Positions 8,184 to 17,715 are shown, counted from the stretch's first letter. The stretch is DNA of 64,000 bases from Tabrizicola_A sp964393035 (GCA_964393035.1 CAYMRX010000003.1:62001-126000); one strand, 5' to 3'. A program made the numbers and translations. Notes: generated by a model not told the origin, from the sequence alone.

Positions 8184-9089
8184 ATGTTCGGCGCATCCGA
8201 CAAACCCGCGGCTACTGACCTTATCAAGGACGGCTCTGAGGCCAGCTTCATGGCCGATGTGATCGAACCGTCGCAAACCGTGCCCGTCATTGTCGATTTC
8301 TGGGCGCCGTGGTGTGGTCCGTGCAAAACGCTTGGCCCGGCCCTGGAAGCCGCCGTCACCGCCGCCAAAGGGGCGGTGCGGATGGTCAAGATCAACGTCG
8401 ATGAGAATCAGGCGCTGGCGGGCCAGTTGCGCATCCAGTCGATCCCGACGGTTTACGCCTTTTTCAACGGCCAGCCGGTTGATGGCTTTCAAGGGGCCAT
8501 CCCCGGTTCGGAAATCAAGAAATTCGTCGAAACCCTGTCGAAGATGGGTGGCGGGGCGGATAACGGTCTGGCCGATGCGCTGGCCGCCGCCGAGGAAATG
8601 CTGACCGAAGGGGCTGCCGCCGATGCCGCCGAAACCTTTGCAGCCATTTTGGAAGAAGAGCCTGAAAACGCCACCGCCTATGGCGGTTTGATCCGCGCCC
8701 ATGTGGCGCTTGGCGATCTGGATCAGGCCGAGACGCTGCTGGCCAATGCCCCCGCCGCCCTTGCCAAGTCGAAAGAGGTCGAGGCCGCCCGCGCCCAGAT
8801 TGAATTGGCGCGCCAAGCCGCCAAGGCTGGCCCGGTGGATGATTTGCGGGCCGCGCTGGCCAAAGACCCGGCCAACCGGCAGGTGATGTTCGATCTGGCC
8901 TCAGCCCAGCACGCCTCGGGCGATGTCGAGGGTGCGGTGACCACGCTCTTGGATCTGTTCAAGCTGGACCGCGAATGGAACGACGGCGCCGCCAAGACCC
9001 AACTTTTCACCATATTCGACGCCTTGAAACCGCAAGACCCGATTGTCTTGGCGGGCCGCCGTCGGCTGTCGTCATTGATCTTTGCCTGA
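8184..9089 (+). CDS. ybbN: thioredoxin-TPR co-chaperone (YbbN/CnoX family)
   Basis: A 301-residue protein. The N-terminal thioredoxin domain (about 20-125) has the full redox motif WCGPC with Cys44 and Cys47. A C-terminal helical region (about 135-300) is built from degenerate TPR repeats rich in alanine. This is the domain order of YbbN/CnoX, a holdase that hands oxidised proteins to GroEL or DnaK. Unlike E. coli CnoX, both active-site cysteines are present, so true thiol-disulfide activity is likely. The Lon-domain gene follows after 25 bases, so co-transcription is probable. Confidence 0.88.
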   Translation: MFGASDKPAATDLIKDGSEASFMADVIEPSQTVPVIVDFWAPWCGPCKTLGPALEAAVTAAKGAVRMVKINVDENQALAGQLRIQSIPTVYAFFNGQPVDGFQGAIPGSEIKKFVETLSKMGGGADNGLADALAAAEEMLTEGAAADAAETFAAILEEEPENATAYGGLIRAHVALGDLDQAETLLANAPAALAKSKEVEAARAQIELARQAAKAGPVDDLRAALAKDPANRQVMFDLASAQHASGDVEGAVTTLLDLFKLDREWNDGAAKTQLFTIFDALKPQDPIVLAGRRRLSSLIFA

Positions 9090-9114
9090 TCGAAAACTGC
9101 GCTATGTTTCGGGC

Positions 9115-9750
9115 ATGACCCCAGACCTGCCCGAGATCATCCCGCTCTTTCCACTGCCCGGTGCGCTTTTGCTGCCGCGCACCCGGTTGCCGCTGCATAT
9201 TTTCGAACCGCGCTATCTGGCGATGCTGGAAGATTGCCTGAAAACGCCATCACGGCTGATCGGCATGATCCAGCCACGGCTGGGGCCGGGCGGTGAAAAG
9301 CTGCTTTCCGCGATTGGCTGTGCCGGCCGGGTCACGGCGTTTTCGGAAACCGAGGATGGCCGCTATATGATCACCCTGTCGGGCATCAGCCGCTTTCGCC
9401 TGCGCGAGGAGGTGCAAGGCTTCCCCCCCTATCGCCGGGCGCTGGTCGATTGGTCGCCCTTTGCCCGGGATACCGGCGCGGCCGAAGAAGACCCCGGCCT
9501 TGACCGCCCAACCCTGCTGGAACAACTGGGCCGGTTTTTTGCGCATCACAAACTGGGCACCGATTGGGAAAGCCTGAAAGGCGCCGAGCCGGAATTGCTG
9601 ATCAACGCCCTGTCCATGCTGTTGCCGCTGTCTCCCGAAGACAAGCAGGCCCTGCTGGAAGCCCCGTCTTTGGTCACCCGGCGCGAAACCTTGGTGACCT
9701 TGATGGAATTTTCGCTCCGGTCGGGCGGTAGCGATGAGGTGCTGCAATGA
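9115..9750 (+). CDS. Lon N-terminal (LON_substr_bdg) domain protein
   Basis: A 211-residue stand-alone protein made of the Lon substrate-binding domain, with the typical opening IIPLFPLPGALLLPRTRLPLHIFEPRY and GCAGRVTAF further on. There is no AAA ATPase or protease part. Such proteins are widespread in alphaproteobacteria and are presumed to bind unfolded or specific proteins; the exact role is unknown. ATG 9115 is chosen because the domain begins within ten residues; ATG/GTG starts upstream would run into the thioredoxin gene. The last 4 bases overlap the Trm112 start. Confidence 0.85.
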   Translation: MTPDLPEIIPLFPLPGALLLPRTRLPLHIFEPRYLAMLEDCLKTPSRLIGMIQPRLGPGGEKLLSAIGCAGRVTAFSETEDGRYMITLSGISRFRLREEVQGFPPYRRALVDWSPFARDTGAAEEDPGLDRPTLLEQLGRFFAHHKLGTDWESLKGAEPELLINALSMLLPLSPEDKQALLEAPSLVTRRETLVTLMEFSLRSGGSDEVLQ

Positions 9751-9932
9751 ACGACAACGGAACCGAAACCGACCGCCGCATGCTGGAGGCCTTGGTCTGC
9801 CCCTTGACACAGGCCATGCTGACCTATGATGCCGAGGCACATGAGTTGATTTCCAAGGCCGCGCATCTCGCCTATCCGATCCGCGACGGCATCCCGGTGA
9901 TGCTGGTGTCCGAGGCGCGCAACATCGACTGA
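9747..9932 (+). CDS. Trm112 family protein
   Basis: A 61-residue protein of the Trm112/YcaR family, recognisable by MLEALVCPLTQAMLTYD and the C-terminal YPIRDGIPVMLVSEAR. Family members are small partners that stabilise methyltransferases; bacterial ones often have lost the zinc site. Here only one cysteine (in CPLT) remains, so zinc binding is unlikely. It overlaps the Lon-domain gene by ATGA. The partner methyltransferase is not in this window. Confidence 0.88.
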   Translation: MNDNGTETDRRMLEALVCPLTQAMLTYDAEAHELISKAAHLAYPIRDGIPVMLVSEARNID

Positions 9933-9933
9933 A

Positions 9934-9989
9934 CCCGCACAGCCCGCCCGCACAGCCCGTTCGCACGGGCCAGCCGATCAGATCGGCTG
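9934..9989. terminator. tandem hairpins between convergent genes, with a 13-nt direct repeat
   Basis: The 13-mer cccgcacagcccg occurs twice head to tail (9934-9946, 9947-9959). It is followed by two perfect hairpins: GCCCGT-tcgc-ACGGGC (9955-9970) and CAGCCGAT-cag-ATCGGCTG (9971-9989), the latter holding the stop codon of the minus-strand gene. No T-run follows, so termination is plausible but not certain. Confidence 0.45.
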
Positions 9990-11207
9990 ACCGGCCAAAA
10001 GCTTCGGCAATTCCCCTTGCAGCCCTGCCGCTTGCCGCATGAAGCCGCGCCGCAGACCGGGCAGTGCATTGACCAGCCCCAGCCCCAAGTCCCGCCCGGC
10101 GCGCAGCAAGGGATTGTCATTGGAAAACAGCCGGTTGACGCCATCCATTCCCAAGGCAAGCGTCGTGCTGTCAAACCGCCGCCAGCGCTCATACCGCTCC
10201 AGTACGTCCACGGCGCCAATATCCTCGCCCCGCCGCGCGGCCATGATAAGCACCTCTGCCAAGGCACCCACATCGCGGAAGCCAAGGTTCAGACCCTGCC
10301 CCGCAATCGGATGCACCCCATGCGCCGCATCACCGACAAGCGCGATCCGCGGCCGCACAAAGGCTTCGGCCAAGGTCAGATTCAAGGGATAGGTGAACCG
10401 CGCGCCCGCCAAGGCAATCTCGCCCAGAAAGTCGCCAAAGCGCGGCCGCAGCGCCTGCAAATAGCTGTCATCCTCCAAGGCCTGAATGGCGGCCGCAGCC
10501 GCGTCCGTCTCGCTCCACACGATCGAGGAATGGTGCCCGCCCGGCAGCGGCAGAATGGCCAAGGGGCCAGAGGGCATGAAATACTGATGCGCCGTGCCGT
10601 CGTGGTTCCGTTCGTGCCGCACCGCCGTCACCAGCGCCGTCTGGCCATAACCCCAGCCCTGCCGCTTGATCCCGGCGCGCTGCGCCACACCCGAGGCGCG
10701 ACCGTCACAACCCACCAGAACCCGCCCGCGCAAGGCCCGGCCCGAGGCCAGCGTCACCGACACATCTTGCGGCGTAACCTCTTGCGAAACAACGGTTTCA
10801 CCAGAAATCAACGTGACGCCCGGCGTGTTCCGCATCGCCGCGAGAAAGGCCGCATAAAGGTGCCGATCTTCGACCATGAAGCCCATCGGGCCTTCTTCCA
10901 ACTCGGCCGCGTCGAAGGTCAGAAAAAACGGCGCTGGCCCTTGGCCGGGCCGCCCATCGCTCGCCTTAATCTTCAGGATGGGTTGAACCTTGTCTTCAAG
11001 GCCCTGCCAAACGCCAATCGCGGCCAAAAGCCGTTTTGAGGCAATCGCCAAGGCATAGGCGCGGCCGTCGAACCCCGCCTCGGCACGGGTTGGCGCGGGA
11101 CGCGCGTCAATGACCGTCACGCGAAGCCCGCGTTGCGCCAAGGCCAGTCCCAAAGCCGGGCCATTCAGCCCGCCCCCCACAATCAGAATATCGGCGTCAT
11201 GTTCCAT
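9978..11207 (-). CDS. ubiH: UbiH/COQ6-type FAD monooxygenase, ubiquinone pathway
   Basis: A 409-residue class A flavoprotein hydroxylase. It has an N-terminal GxGxxG-type FAD site (DILIVGGGLNGPALGLALAQRG), a central CDGRASGVAQ segment (DG motif) and the second FAD motif RIALVGDAAHGVHPIAGQGLNLGFRD, which is the UbiH/UbiF/COQ6 signature. It would hydroxylate the polyprenyl-phenol ring during ubiquinone synthesis at the membrane. Which ring position is used cannot be fixed: alphaproteobacteria often use UbiL/UbiM variants. ATG 11207 is chosen because family members start just before DADILIVGGG; ATG 11243 is an alternative. Confidence 0.83.
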   Translation of the reverse strand: MEHDADILIVGGGLNGPALGLALAQRGLRVTVIDARPAPTRAEAGFDGRAYALAIASKRLLAAIGVWQGLEDKVQPILKIKASDGRPGQGPAPFFLTFDAAELEEGPMGFMVEDRHLYAAFLAAMRNTPGVTLISGETVVSQEVTPQDVSVTLASGRALRGRVLVGCDGRASGVAQRAGIKRQGWGYGQTALVTAVRHERNHDGTAHQYFMPSGPLAILPLPGGHHSSIVWSETDAAAAAIQALEDDSYLQALRPRFGDFLGEIALAGARFTYPLNLTLAEAFVRPRIALVGDAAHGVHPIAGQGLNLGFRDVGALAEVLIMAARRGEDIGAVDVLERYERWRRFDSTTLALGMDGVNRLFSNDNPLLRAGRDLGLGLVNALPGLRRGFMRQAAGLQGELPKLLAGQPI

Positions 11208-11285
11208 ACCGTTCAATATGGTCTGTCGTGCGGGATTGTCCATGCGCCGCCTTGCCGCTAGCCTTTGGGCAAATGGAGGCTCGCA

Positions 11286-12617
11286 ATGTCGAAAACCTGG
11301 ACCAACATGACCGCGTCAGACTTGGGTCGTGCCATCGGCAAGGGCACCATCAACCCGGTGGAACTGACCGAATTCTTCCTCGACAGGATCGACACGCACC
11401 CGCTTGCCCCCCGCATCTATGCCCGCGCCACCGCCGCCCGCGCACGGGGCGAGGCGATGGGGGCCGCCACCCGGGCCAAGTCGGGGATGCGCAAGGGGCT
11501 TTTGGATGGCGTGCCGCTGAGCTGGAAGGATTTGTTCGACACAGCAGGCATTGGAACCGAGGCAGGCTCCGCGCTTTTGAAGGGCCGCGTGCCGCAGGCC
11601 GATGCCGCGGTCTTGACGGCGGCCACCGGCGACGGGCTGGTCTGTCTGGGCAAGACCCATATGTCGGAACTGGCGTTCTCGGGGTTGGGATTGAACCCCG
11701 TGACGGCGACAAGCCCTTGCATCAATGATGAAAATGCGGTTCCGGGCGGGTCGTCCTCAGGGGCGGCGGCCTCGGTCGCCTATGGGCTGGCGCCCGCAGC
11801 CATCGGGTCGGATACCGGCGGCTCCGTGCGCATTCCGGCGGCTTGGAATGATCTTGTCGGATTGAAAACCACCGCCGGGCGGTTGCCGCTAACCGGGGTT
11901 GTGCCGCTGTGCGAAACCTTCGACACGGTTGGCCCCTTGGCTCATTCGGTCGAGGATTGCGCCCATATTCTCGCCGCCCTTGAGAACCGCCGCGCGCCCG
12001 ATCTTGAAGGCACCGGCCTGACAGGTGCGCGGCTTTTGGTCTTGGAAACCGTGGCATTGGATGATCTGCGGGATCGCCCGGCGCAAGGTTTTGAGGATGC
12101 GCTGGCCCGGTTGGCCCGCGCAGGCGCCCGCATCGAACGGGGCCGTTTCCCCGATCTGACCGAGGCGATGGGCCTGACCGCGATCCTGATGACCTCCGAG
12201 GCCTATGGCATCTGGGGCCCAACGATTGAAACCGCGCCGGAGAAGATGTTCCCGCGGATTCTGGAGCGGTTCCGCGCGGGCGCCGCGTTCAAGGCAACCG
12301 ATTATGTCGCGGCATGGCGGCGTTTGCATGTCATCCGCGCGGCTTGGGCGCAGGCGATGGCGGGCTATGACGCGGTTCTGGTGCCAACCTCGCCCATCCT
12401 GCCGCCCAATGCGGAGCGGCTGATGCACGACCATGATTATTACGTCAGCGAGAACCTTCTGTCGCTGCGCAACACCCGCATCGGCAATCTGATGGGCCTG
12501 TGCGCCCTGACCCTGCCAACGGCGCAACCCTCCTGTGGGCTTAGCCTGATGGCCGCACCGATGCAGGAGGATCGTCTCCTCAGGCTGGGCATGGCGGCCG
12601 AGCGCGCCTTGGCCTGA
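11286..12617 (+). CDS. amidase-signature family amidase
   Basis: A 443-residue amidase with the complete Ser-cisSer-Lys triad. Lys81 is in PLSWKDLFD, the glycine/serine loop GGSSSGAAAS carries the cis-serine (156-158), and nucleophile Ser180 is in DTGGSVRIPA. The protein is in the GatA/AmiD family, but no gatB or gatC is adjacent, so a free-standing amide hydrolase is more likely than the tRNA amidotransferase. GGAGG (11275-11279) with 6 bases of spacing sets ATG 11286. The substrate is unknown. Confidence 0.83.
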   Translation: MSKTWTNMTASDLGRAIGKGTINPVELTEFFLDRIDTHPLAPRIYARATAARARGEAMGAATRAKSGMRKGLLDGVPLSWKDLFDTAGIGTEAGSALLKGRVPQADAAVLTAATGDGLVCLGKTHMSELAFSGLGLNPVTATSPCINDENAVPGGSSSGAAASVAYGLAPAAIGSDTGGSVRIPAAWNDLVGLKTTAGRLPLTGVVPLCETFDTVGPLAHSVEDCAHILAALENRRAPDLEGTGLTGARLLVLETVALDDLRDRPAQGFEDALARLARAGARIERGRFPDLTEAMGLTAILMTSEAYGIWGPTIETAPEKMFPRILERFRAGAAFKATDYVAAWRRLHVIRAAWAQAMAGYDAVLVPTSPILPPNAERLMHDHDYYVSENLLSLRNTRIGNLMGLCALTLPTAQPSCGLSLMAAPMQEDRLLRLGMAAERALA

Positions 12618-12627
12618 GGCGCGCCGC

Positions 12628-12643
12628 GTCCCGAAAACGGGAC
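12628..12643. terminator. hairpin after the amidase gene
   Basis: GTCCCG-aaaa-CGGGAC is a perfect 6-bp stem with an A4 loop, 10 bases after the amidase stop. It is followed by gaaaaa, not a T-run, so Rho-independent function on the plus strand is doubtful. Nothing else is evident between 12618 and 12764. Confidence 0.35.
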
Positions 12644-12764
12644 GAAAAAGCAACAACTTGTGGGTCGCAGGCCGCAAACCGCAAGGGTTTTTCTGGACCC
12701 GCGCGCAAGGCCCGGCTAATCTTGGATCAAACGGGGCGATACGACCCCGAGCATGAGGCACGGT

Positions 12765-13949
12765 ATGGCGTTTCCTGAGCGGTTTTCGAACCTGCCAGAT
12801 TATGCGTTTCCGCGGTTGCGGAAGCTGTTGGATGCGCACGCCCCCGGCGGCGAACCCATTGCCATGACCATCGGCGAACCGCGCCACCCGATGCCGGAGT
12901 TCGTCGGTCCGATCCTGAATGCCAATCTTGCGGGCTTTGGCGTTTATCCACCCAACGACGGCACGCCCGAACTGCTGTCGGCCATCACCGGCTGGATCCA
13001 GCGGCGTTATGGCGCGCGCCTTGCTGAAGATCAGGTCATGGTGCTGAACGGCACGCGCGAAGGGCTTTACAATGCTCTGATCGCCACCTGCCCTGAAACC
13101 AAGAACGGCGCGCAACCCATCGTCCTGATGCCGAACCCGTTTTATCAGGTCTATGCCGTGGCCGCGCTGACCGTGGGGGCAGAACCGCGCTATGTGCCCG
13201 CCACAGCCGCCACCGGCTTTCTGCCCGATTACGCCAGCCTGCCTGCGGAAACGCTCGACCGGGTGGCAGTGGCCTACATCTGTTCCCCCGCAAACCCGCA
13301 AGGGGCCGTGGCAAGCCGCGATTACTGGAAAACCCTGCTGGCCTTGGCCGAAAAGCATGATTTCCTGATCTTCGCCGACGAATGTTATTCAGAAATCTGG
13401 CGTTCTGCGCCGCCGCCCGGTGCTTTGGAGGTCGCGGCAGAGATTGGCGCGAACCCTGAACGGGTGTTTTCGTTCCATTCCCTGTCCAAACGCTCCAACC
13501 TGCCCGGCCTGCGCTCTGGCTTTGTGGCGGGCGGGCGGGCAGGCATTGCCCGGATGCGCAAGCTGCGCAGCTTTGCCGGCGCGCCTTTGCCGCTGCCGAT
13601 CCAGCGCGTGTCTGAGGCGGCTTGGGCCGATGAAACCCATGTCCGCGAAAACCGGGCGCTTTATCAGGACAAGTTCCGCATGGCGGATCAGGTCTTCAAG
13701 GGGTTGCAAGGGTTTCAATGCCCGGTAGGCGGTTTTTTCCTGTGGTTGCCGGTCGATGATGGCGAGGCCGCCGCGTTGAAATTGTGGCGCGATACCGGCG
13801 TGCGGGTTTTGCCCGGCGCCTATCTGTCGCGCGATGTTGGCGGCGAAAACCCCGGCAAGACGTATATTCGGGTCGCCCTTGTGGCCCCCAAACAAGAAAT
13901 GCAGCGCGGGCTGGAGACACTCCGCGACTGTCTCTATGGACGAGGCTAA
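12765..13949 (+). CDS. dapC: class I/II PLP aminotransferase, DapC-like
   Basis: A 394-residue fold-type I aminotransferase. The PLP-lysine motif SFHSLSKRSNLPGLRSGF is typical of N-succinyl-diaminopimelate aminotransferases, and YICSPANPQGAV holds the conserved Asn. In that role it would feed lysine and peptidoglycan synthesis. GAGG at 12755-12758 is 6 bases before ATG 12765, so I prefer this to ATG 12753. The gene lies 3 bases before ftsK and is probably co-transcribed with it. Other aminotransferases share part of the motif, so the symbol is a best estimate. Confidence 0.75.
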   Translation: MAFPERFSNLPDYAFPRLRKLLDAHAPGGEPIAMTIGEPRHPMPEFVGPILNANLAGFGVYPPNDGTPELLSAITGWIQRRYGARLAEDQVMVLNGTREGLYNALIATCPETKNGAQPIVLMPNPFYQVYAVAALTVGAEPRYVPATAATGFLPDYASLPAETLDRVAVAYICSPANPQGAVASRDYWKTLLALAEKHDFLIFADECYSEIWRSAPPPGALEVAAEIGANPERVFSFHSLSKRSNLPGLRSGFVAGGRAGIARMRKLRSFAGAPLPLPIQRVSEAAWADETHVRENRALYQDKFRMADQVFKGLQGFQCPVGGFFLWLPVDDGEAAALKLWRDTGVRVLPGAYLSRDVGGENPGKTYIRVALVAPKQEMQRGLETLRDCLYGRG

Positions 13950-13952
13950 GAC

Positions 13953-16922
13953 ATGGCATCCTATCAGATCCGCCAACGCGACCCGCTTCTCGATCAAGGC
14001 ACGCAAGCCATGCTTGAACGCCGGTCGCGCGAGTTGTTCGGTCTGGCGCAAATCGCGCTGGGGCTGGCCTTTATGGTGATGCTGTGGACCTATTCGCCGC
14101 AAGACCCCGGCTGGATGGTCGCCTCGGACAAGCCGATTTCCAATGCGCTTGGCGGCTTCGGTGCGGCCCTGGCCTCGACGCTGGTCATCATCGGCGGCAA
14201 GGGGGCTTGGGCCCTTCCGTTCATCCTGATCGCTTGGGGCGCGCGCTTCGTCACCCATCGCGGGGCCGAACGCGTGCTGTCGCGCATGGTTTTCGCCGTC
14301 ATCGCCATTGCCGTTGCGGCGGTCTATTGCGCCACACTGGTTCCCGGCGCGGACTGGACCCACTCCTTTGGTCTGGGCGGCCTGTTCGGCGATACGGTTG
14401 TGGGGGCGCTTTTGGGCCTGCTGCCCGTCGGCGCTGGTTTTGCGTTGAAATTGCTGTCGCTGGCCACGGGGGCGACCCTGATCGTCCTCATGGCTTTTGT
14501 GATGGGCTTTAGCGTCCCGGAAATCCGCAGCCTTGCCCGCTTCCTTTTGACCAGCCTTGTGCTGACCTATTCGGGCCTTCTGGGTGCCGCGAACAAGGGC
14601 GCGCAGGGCACCGCCCGCGCCGCCGCCGCCCTGCAAGATCGCCGCAAGGCGCAAGCTGCGGCCCCCGTCATGGCCGAAGCGGCCCGCGGCGTTGTGCGGC
14701 GCAGCCCGCCGCCGGTGGTTCAGGATGAAAGCCCCGCCACCTTTGGCCGTCCCGACAGCTTGCGCGCCGATGCGCGCTATGCCGAACCCTTGGCCGAGGC
14801 CCCGCAATATGCCCCGCCGCGCGAAAAGGTGGGGTTGCTGGCCCGTATGCCCGCCCTCTTGCGTCGTGCGATCGACCCCGAGCCTGAACTGGTCGAACCG
14901 GTACTGGCCCATGACCACGATTTTGACGATCTGCCCTCGGATGATCGCATCAAGGCCCGCATAACCAATGCCGTCGCCGCCCGCACCCGCGCGCCCGAGG
15001 CTTCGCTATCGCCGATTGCCGCCGCCATTCAGCGCCGCGAACCGGGCATGACGCGCCCGCGCGGTCCGCAACCCCTGATCGCCGACACCCGCCCGCCGGG
15101 CCTGCGCGCCGAACCACCGCTGACGGCAACCCTTGCCCCCACAGCACCGAAGGTCGCCACGCCGAACGCTTTCGCGCAGGATGATTTCATCGAAACCGCC
15201 TATCCCGAAGCCGCGGAAGACGACGACGATTTGGCCGAAACCGATTGGCAGCCCGAAGCCTATGTCGATCCCGCCCCCGCTGCATCGCGCGTGACGCCGA
15301 TCACGCTCGACCGTCGCCCGGTGGTGCAACATGCGGTGAAAAAGCCCGTTGCCCCGTCAACCCGCGCCATGGCGGAATCCCAACCGCATCTGCGGTTTGA
15401 CGATGCCGCACCGGAATATGAATTGCCGCCGCTGTCGCTGTTGACCAACCCGACCTCAATCCAGCGCCACACGCTTTCGGACGAGTCCCTGGAAGAAAAC
15501 GCCCGCATGCTGGAAACCGTGCTGGACGATTACGGCGTCAAGGGTGAGATCGTCTCGGTCCGCCCCGGTCCGGTCGTGACGATGTATGAACTGGAACCGG
15601 CCCCCGGTCTGAAAGCGTCCCGCGTGATCGGTCTGGCCGATGACATCGCGCGGTCGATGTCGGCGCTGTCGGCCCGGGTTTCCACCGTTCCGGGCCGCAC
15701 GGTGATCGGGATCGAACTGCCGAACTCGCACCGCGAAAAGGTGGTCTTGCGCGAAATTTTGGCCGCCCGCGATTTTGGCGACAGCAACCTGCGCCTGCCG
15801 CTGGCCTTGGGCAAAGATATCGGCGGCGATCCCATTGTCGCCAACCTTGCCAAGATGCCCCACCTTCTGATTGCCGGGACCACGGGGTCGGGCAAATCGG
15901 TGGCGATCAACACGATGATCCTGTCGCTCCTCTACAAGCTGACGCCGGACGAATGTCGTCTCATCATGATCGACCCGAAGATGCTGGAACTTTCCGTCTA
16001 TGACGGCATCCCGCACCTTTTGTCGCCGGTTGTGACCGACCCGAAAAAGGCCGTCGTCGCCCTGAAATGGGTCGTGGGCGAGATGGAAGAGCGTTACCGC
16101 AAGATGTCCAAGATGGGCGTGCGCAATATCGAGGGGTATAACGGTCGGGTGAAAGAAGCCATCTCGCAAGGCGAGATGTTCAAGCGCACCATCCAGACCG
16201 GCTTTGATGAAGAAACCGGCGATCCCGTCTTTGAAACCGAAGAATTCGCCCCGGTCTCCCTGCCCTATATCGTGGTGGTCGTGGACGAAATGGCCGACCT
16301 GATGATGGTCGCGGGCAAAGAGATTGAAGCCTGCATCCAGCGTCTGGCGCAGATGGCGCGGGCAAGCGGCATCCATCTCATCATGGCCACGCAGCGGCCC
16401 TCGGTCGATGTGATCACCGGCACGATCAAGGCAAACTTCCCCACCCGGATTTCCTTCCAGGTGACATCAAAGATCGACAGCCGCACAATCTTGGGCGAAC
16501 AAGGGGCCGAACAGCTTCTGGGCATGGGGGACATGCTCTACATGGCGGGGGGCGGGCGGATTTCCCGTATCCACGGGCCCTTCGTGTCGGATGAAGAAGT
16601 CGAGGAGGTGGTGAACCACCTCAAATCCTTCGGCCCGCCCTCCTATATGTCGGGCGTGGTGGAAGGCCCCGAGGATGACGCGGCCTCCGACATCGACATG
16701 GTGCTGGGCCTTGGCGGCGGCGAGTCGTCGGACGACGCGCTTTACGATCAGGCGGTGGCGATCGTGGCCAAGGACCGCAAATGCTCCACCTCTTACATCC
16801 AGCGCAAACTGGGCATCGGCTATAACAAGGCCGCGCGTCTGGTGGAGCAGATGGAAGAAGAAGGCGTCGTCACCCAGGCGAACCATGTCGGCAAGCGCGA
16901 GATTCTGGTGCCGGAGCGGTGA
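13953..16922 (+). CDS. ftsK: DNA translocase FtsK
   Basis: A 989-residue septal DNA pump. Four N-terminal membrane helices (about residues 27-200) anchor it. A proline/alanine-rich linker (about 200-480) follows, then the RecA-like motor with Walker A GTTGSGKS (642-649, Lys648) and Walker B YIVVVVDEMADLMM. The C-terminal winged-helix gamma domain (about 925-985, CSTSYIQRKLGIGYNKAARL) reads KOPS-like sites and activates XerCD at dif. It coordinates chromosome dimer resolution with division. lolA follows after 60 bases, a common alphaproteobacterial order. Confidence 0.96.
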   Translation: MASYQIRQRDPLLDQGTQAMLERRSRELFGLAQIALGLAFMVMLWTYSPQDPGWMVASDKPISNALGGFGAALASTLVIIGGKGAWALPFILIAWGARFVTHRGAERVLSRMVFAVIAIAVAAVYCATLVPGADWTHSFGLGGLFGDTVVGALLGLLPVGAGFALKLLSLATGATLIVLMAFVMGFSVPEIRSLARFLLTSLVLTYSGLLGAANKGAQGTARAAAALQDRRKAQAAAPVMAEAARGVVRRSPPPVVQDESPATFGRPDSLRADARYAEPLAEAPQYAPPREKVGLLARMPALLRRAIDPEPELVEPVLAHDHDFDDLPSDDRIKARITNAVAARTRAPEASLSPIAAAIQRREPGMTRPRGPQPLIADTRPPGLRAEPPLTATLAPTAPKVATPNAFAQDDFIETAYPEAAEDDDDLAETDWQPEAYVDPAPAASRVTPITLDRRPVVQHAVKKPVAPSTRAMAESQPHLRFDDAAPEYELPPLSLLTNPTSIQRHTLSDESLEENARMLETVLDDYGVKGEIVSVRPGPVVTMYELEPAPGLKASRVIGLADDIARSMSALSARVSTVPGRTVIGIELPNSHREKVVLREILAARDFGDSNLRLPLALGKDIGGDPIVANLAKMPHLLIAGTTGSGKSVAINTMILSLLYKLTPDECRLIMIDPKMLELSVYDGIPHLLSPVVTDPKKAVVALKWVVGEMEERYRKMSKMGVRNIEGYNGRVKEAISQGEMFKRTIQTGFDEETGDPVFETEEFAPVSLPYIVVVVDEMADLMMVAGKEIEACIQRLAQMARASGIHLIMATQRPSVDVITGTIKANFPTRISFQVTSKIDSRTILGEQGAEQLLGMGDMLYMAGGGRISRIHGPFVSDEEVEEVVNHLKSFGPPSYMSGVVEGPEDDAASDIDMVLGLGGGESSDDALYDQAVAIVAKDRKCSTSYIQRKLGIGYNKAARLVEQMEEEGVVTQANHVGKREILVPER

Positions 16923-16982
16923 CTTGACGCGCTCGGCACCTCTCCGCCAGTTGATCGGTCGGGGGGTGCCAGACGTCTTGCG

Positions 16983-17609
16983 ATGGCCTATATGACGCTT
17001 ATGAAACCGCTGTCCGCCCTTGTCACCTCGCTGGCCCTGATGGCCCTGCCCTTGCCCGCACTGGCGGATAAGATCGGGCTTTCGGAACTGTCGGCCTATC
17101 TCAACCAGATCTCCACCGTGCAATCGGATTTCACGCAGGTGAACGGGGATGGCTCGGTTTCCTTGGGCAAGATCTATATCAAACGCCCCGGCCGCGTGCG
17201 GTTTGAATATGCCCCACCGGACAAAAGCCTTGTCCTTGCCTCGGCCGAAACGGTGGCGATCTTTGACGGCAAGTCGAACCAGCCCGCCGAAGAATACCCG
17301 CTGAGGCGCACGCCGCTGAACCTGATCCTCGCCCCGAAGATCGACCTTGGCCGTGCGAAAATGGTGGTGGGCCACAAGGAGGTGGAGAACACCACCCGCA
17401 TCGTGGCGCAAGACCCTGAACATCCCGAATACGGCACCATTGAACTGGTGTTCACGGCCAACCCCGTCACCTTGCGGCAATGGATCATCACCGATGATCT
17501 GGGTCAGCAAACCACGGTGATCTTGGGTGAATTGCAGCCCGTCGGCGATTTGAAGTCCTCTCTCTTCAACATTGTCGAAGAAAAAAGCCGCCGGAAGGTC
17601 AAGAACTAA
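16983..17609 (+). CDS. lolA: outer-membrane lipoprotein carrier LolA
   Basis: A 208-residue periplasmic protein with an N-terminal signal peptide (hydrophobic LSALVTSLALMALPLPALA, cut about residue 29). It has the LolA/DUF1571-like beta fold marked by YLNQISTVQSDFTQVNGDG, IYIKRPGRVRFEYAPP and DDLGQQTTVILG. It shuttles lipoproteins from LolCDE to the outer membrane. Start choices are 16983, 16992 and 17001, all ATG; none has a strong ribosome site, so the first is given. The neighbouring ftsK is the usual partner gene in this group. Confidence 0.9.
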   Translation: MAYMTLMKPLSALVTSLALMALPLPALADKIGLSELSAYLNQISTVQSDFTQVNGDGSVSLGKIYIKRPGRVRFEYAPPDKSLVLASAETVAIFDGKSNQPAEEYPLRRTPLNLILAPKIDLGRAKMVVGHKEVENTTRIVAQDPEHPEYGTIELVFTANPVTLRQWIITDDLGQQTTVILGELQPVGDLKSSLFNIVEEKSRRKVKN

Positions 17610-17621
17610 GCCTTTGATCCT

Positions 17622-17715
17622 GTCAGGTTTTCTTTGAAACAAGTGGTATCGAAAAGCGCGTCGCGCCTATGCGAGAGGCCGCACTTTCCGATTCCCTTCA
17701 AACCTGACGCGCTTT
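17622..17715. repeat. competing inverted repeats after lolA
   Basis: The segment aaacctgacgcgcttt (17700-17715) can pair either with gtcaggttt (17622-17630) or with aaagcgcgtc (17653-17662), 9 and 10 bp respectively. It overlaps the end of the convergent lipoprotein gene. The arrangement may end transcription from either side; it has no T-run. Confidence 0.3.

Noticed and set aside
11889..14918. Long open frames on the minus strand across the amidase, aminotransferase and ftsK start
   Set aside because: They are antisense to strongly recognised plus-strand genes; their products are rich in Arg, Gly, His and Gln without any known motif, as expected for shadow frames in GC-rich DNA.
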